Assembly (NCBI GenBank): GCA_034696485.1
Contig: JAQIWT010000397.1
Coordinates: forward strand, 1-21,284
DNA length: 21,284 bases
From: Isohypsibius dastychi
Taxonomy: Eukaryota > Tardigrada > Eutardigrada > Parachela > Isohypsibiidae
Direction of reading: 5' to 3'
The translations under genes and the position numbers were made by a program. The notes under the pieces were generated by a model, which was not told the origin of the DNA, searched no databases, and worked only from the letters and a program-made list of their open reading frames with translations. Of the stretch, positions 19,691 through 21,284 are shown piece after piece; within the stretch, counting starts at the first letter, position 1, and every line of letters begins with the position of its first letter.

Positions 19691-19867
19691 ACCGGATAAC
19701 CGTACTGTTTCTGCTGACAGAAAACCGAAAGGTCACTTTCTGAATTTGGTGACGACAGACGCCCTCGCTACAAGGGTTTTGTTGTAGTTTCACTCGCTAG
19801 AAGGGTTAAATCTGTCGTGTACGTACATAAGTGAAACCAACACCAGGTTCACGGATCGAAAAATTAG

Positions 19868-20953
19868 TTATAGCCGAGGACGACATATTTCGTTCGCCGG
19901 ATGTGGGAAAGACACGAAAAGTGGCAAATGCAATCGAAAACTCTGAGATGTCTCTGCAATTACAAAATATTAAATATACGATGAGGCATTCCATAAGATC
20001 GGGAACGTACCTGGTACCGACGACGAAACATTCGCCCAGAGAGACAGGAATTCTTTTATGGACGTCGGTTCGGTCTTGGGATTAAGGCATCTCATCAAAG
20101 CTGCATCACTCAGATCTTCCGAACTCAGCTGATTCAGATCCGTTAACAACTTCCGGTCCAGCTCGGCAAGATATTCCGCGTATCGTGATATCCACCAGGG
20201 CCAGGTGTTGTTCAGCTGAGCAAGTCTGACGGTGTACATTGTTGGGAGATTTTCGATTTCAAATGATGGCTGACTCATTATTTTTCCCAAGTTTATCAGA
20301 TCGGGGAAAACTAGCAGTTTTTCGTCTTTGACTTGATCGATGGAATACCGCAAAAAATCCCTCTCAAGCGGGTCATGAAGATAAGTGATTTTTCTTTCGA
20401 AATGTGATATTATGTCAGGAAGTTGCTTTAGACGGTTCTGAACGTTGATCCTTGGAAACGCGTCTTGCTGCTTTTTTGTCCAGAAATGTTTTGTCAAAAT
20501 GAATCTCGGCAAAAGATACCTGCAAAACAGAGGACGAATTCTCGCACCACAAAAGTAAATTAGTAATCCAAATCCACATACATTAAAGGCAGAACAACGA
20601 AATTGGAAAATGGAAACGGGATGATGAGAAGAATTGGAAAAAGTGTTAGAAGCTCTCTTGGATATTGATAGGCACGCCATGCTTCCTGATATGTCAATTC
20701 TTTCAACGTCTTCCCACGGGAAAATTTCAAAGCGATTTTTCCATATTCTTTTCCACCCACAAAAGTTTGCTTGGATCCTGAAAAATAGAGAATGTGGTGT
20801 GCCGGAACTAAGAGGATATTGTTAATCAGGAAAAATCCACTCACCTGTTATAAGTGCCTCCTGAAGCTCATAAACTCTGGGATATCTCGCCTTCAAAAAA
20901 CTATTATACCAGTCGATGGGTCGACGAAATATTCGGGTTATTCCGGATGCCAT
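19868..20953 (-). CDS. LETMD1: LETM1 domain-containing protein (LETMD1 / HCCR-like), 4 exons, 299 aa
   Basis: On the minus strand, exons are 20953-20845, 20777-20582, 20519-20011 and 19953-19868, all in phase, with introns of 67, 62 and 57 bp. The start has Arg-rich, Ser-containing sequence (MASGITRIFRRPIDWY) that could serve as a mitochondrial signal. Then YPRVYEL and LTYQEAWRAYQYPRELL lead into a membrane segment at about 76-105 (LLIIPFPFSNFVVLPLMYLL). KHFWTKKQQDAF (112-123) is diagnostic of LETMD1, where human has RHFWTPKQQTDF. The LETM-type ribosome-binding-like domain continues with helices and LTDLNQLSSEDLSDAALMRC to the C-terminus. Human LETMD1 is about 360 aa; this one lacks most of the N-terminal extension. 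LETMD1 is an inner mitochondrial membrane protein; lacking EF-hands, it is unlike LETM1 itself. No AATAAA was found close after the stop. Confidence 0.93.
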
Positions 20954-21284
20954 GGCCAACGCTAAATCTCGGGAATCACAAGAACTCAATGAACATGTTT
21001 CTAATTTGCAAGTTTTTCCCCAAGAAACATAAACAAAAGAAGGCCGTAGCGGATGTCTGTGGTTGAACCCTTGGAGCTGCCCTGTAAACGTTAAGGGGTT
21101 CTGAGATCGTATCCGAATGGGTCCAGCTACGGCTTCTCTCGTGTAGTGGGCCGCTTACCCCGTCCGAACGAAGCCCGGTTGCTCGCTCACTGAACTTCGA
21201 TCTTCTTGAAATCTTCTTCCAACCCGCCACGGCGGGGCGCGTTACCGCTTTATTGAAGCGGCATGGGGATTGCCCTGTTGATTA
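20954..21284. other. LETMD1 upstream region and GC-rich end of the window
   Basis: No gene is supported. The last 180 bases are distinctly GC-rich, with two perfect hairpins: CCCGCC/GGCGGG (21223-21236, loop AC) and CCGCTT/AAGCGG (21245-21261, loop of five). No tRNA, 5S or spliced-leader structure could be matched. It may be a repeat or a promoter CpG-rich stretch of LETMD1 or of a gene further right. Confidence 0.4.

Larger units (their letters stand above)
17636..19805 (+). repeat. Scattered GCTACAAGGG direct repeats around the mobile-element cluster
   Basis: GCTACAAGGG occurs at 17636-17645, 17724-17733 and 19767-19776, with a one-mismatch copy GCTAGAAGGG at 19796-19805. The second and third copies extend to the 13-base identity TCGCTACAAGGGT. 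Two copies are followed by TTGTAG, giving CTACAA..TTGTAG hairpins. They bracket the Foldback-like element and the Tigger-derived locus. Confidence 0.5.

Noticed and set aside
21076-21110. GGTTCAACC-like B-box, considered as a tRNA or tRNA-derived SINE
   Set aside because: No A-box at the right spacing and no cloverleaf could be folded.
1-21284. CRISPR array, bacterial operon, ribosomal RNA, viral or toxin genes
   Set aside because: No spaced identical repeats, no Shine-Dalgarno-linked gene runs, no conserved rRNA segments; introns and AATAAA signals show animal nuclear DNA.

Overview
This is nuclear DNA of a multicellular animal, most likely an invertebrate with a compact genome. Every gene I can reconstruct has short GT-AG introns (about 50-300 bp, a few longer). 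The gene set is animal-typical: a brain protein I3 (BRI3) homologue, a SETD4-like lysine methyltransferase, a tandem Ras-association protein, a Milton/TRAK kinesin adaptor, and a LETMD1-like mitochondrial protein. AATAAA signals follow several stop codons. I cannot name the phylum from the sequence. The exon coordinates were built by hand from reading frame, splice sites and protein similarity, and each identified gene was checked for phase consistency.

Layout, left to right. 1-170 (+) looks like the last two exons of a gene running in from the left. 1224-1963 (+) is BRI3 (3 exons, 119 aa). 2971-4231 (+) is the SETD4 homologue (3 exons, 381 aa), whose start overlaps a 29-codon upstream ORF. 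Convergent with it, 8678-4407 (-) encodes two tandem Ras-association domains behind a serine-rich N-terminus; its 2.4 kb first intron may hold exons of another gene on the plus strand. 8917-9195 (+) is a possible 92-aa single-exon gene. 12000-9488 (-) is a 695-aa protein with an N-terminal PHD finger that I cannot assign to a family; its body looks like several winged-helix-type segments. A 1.3 kb divergent spacer separates it from the TRAK/Milton gene (13312-17413, +, 14 exons), which carries a complete Tc1/mariner-type MITE in one intron.

The right part, 17.6-19.8 kb, is repeat territory. Two oppositely oriented arrays of a degenerate 15-17 bp TTTTGCCGAAnnGAC unit flank a roughly 0.5 kb core, like a Foldback-type element, and a 10-bp direct repeat sits just outside. 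Next to it is a pogo/Tigger-derived locus (18759-19689) that keeps its DNA-binding domains and C-terminal tail but has no DDE catalytic domain, plus an in-frame stop and a phase break. The window ends with LETMD1 (20953-19868, -, 4 exons, 299 aa) and a GC-rich stretch with perfect hairpins.

The genes do not form a pathway; this is an ordinary animal gene neighbourhood. The points most worth following up are the PHD protein of unknown family, the Foldback-like element, and the DDE-less Tigger-derived locus.
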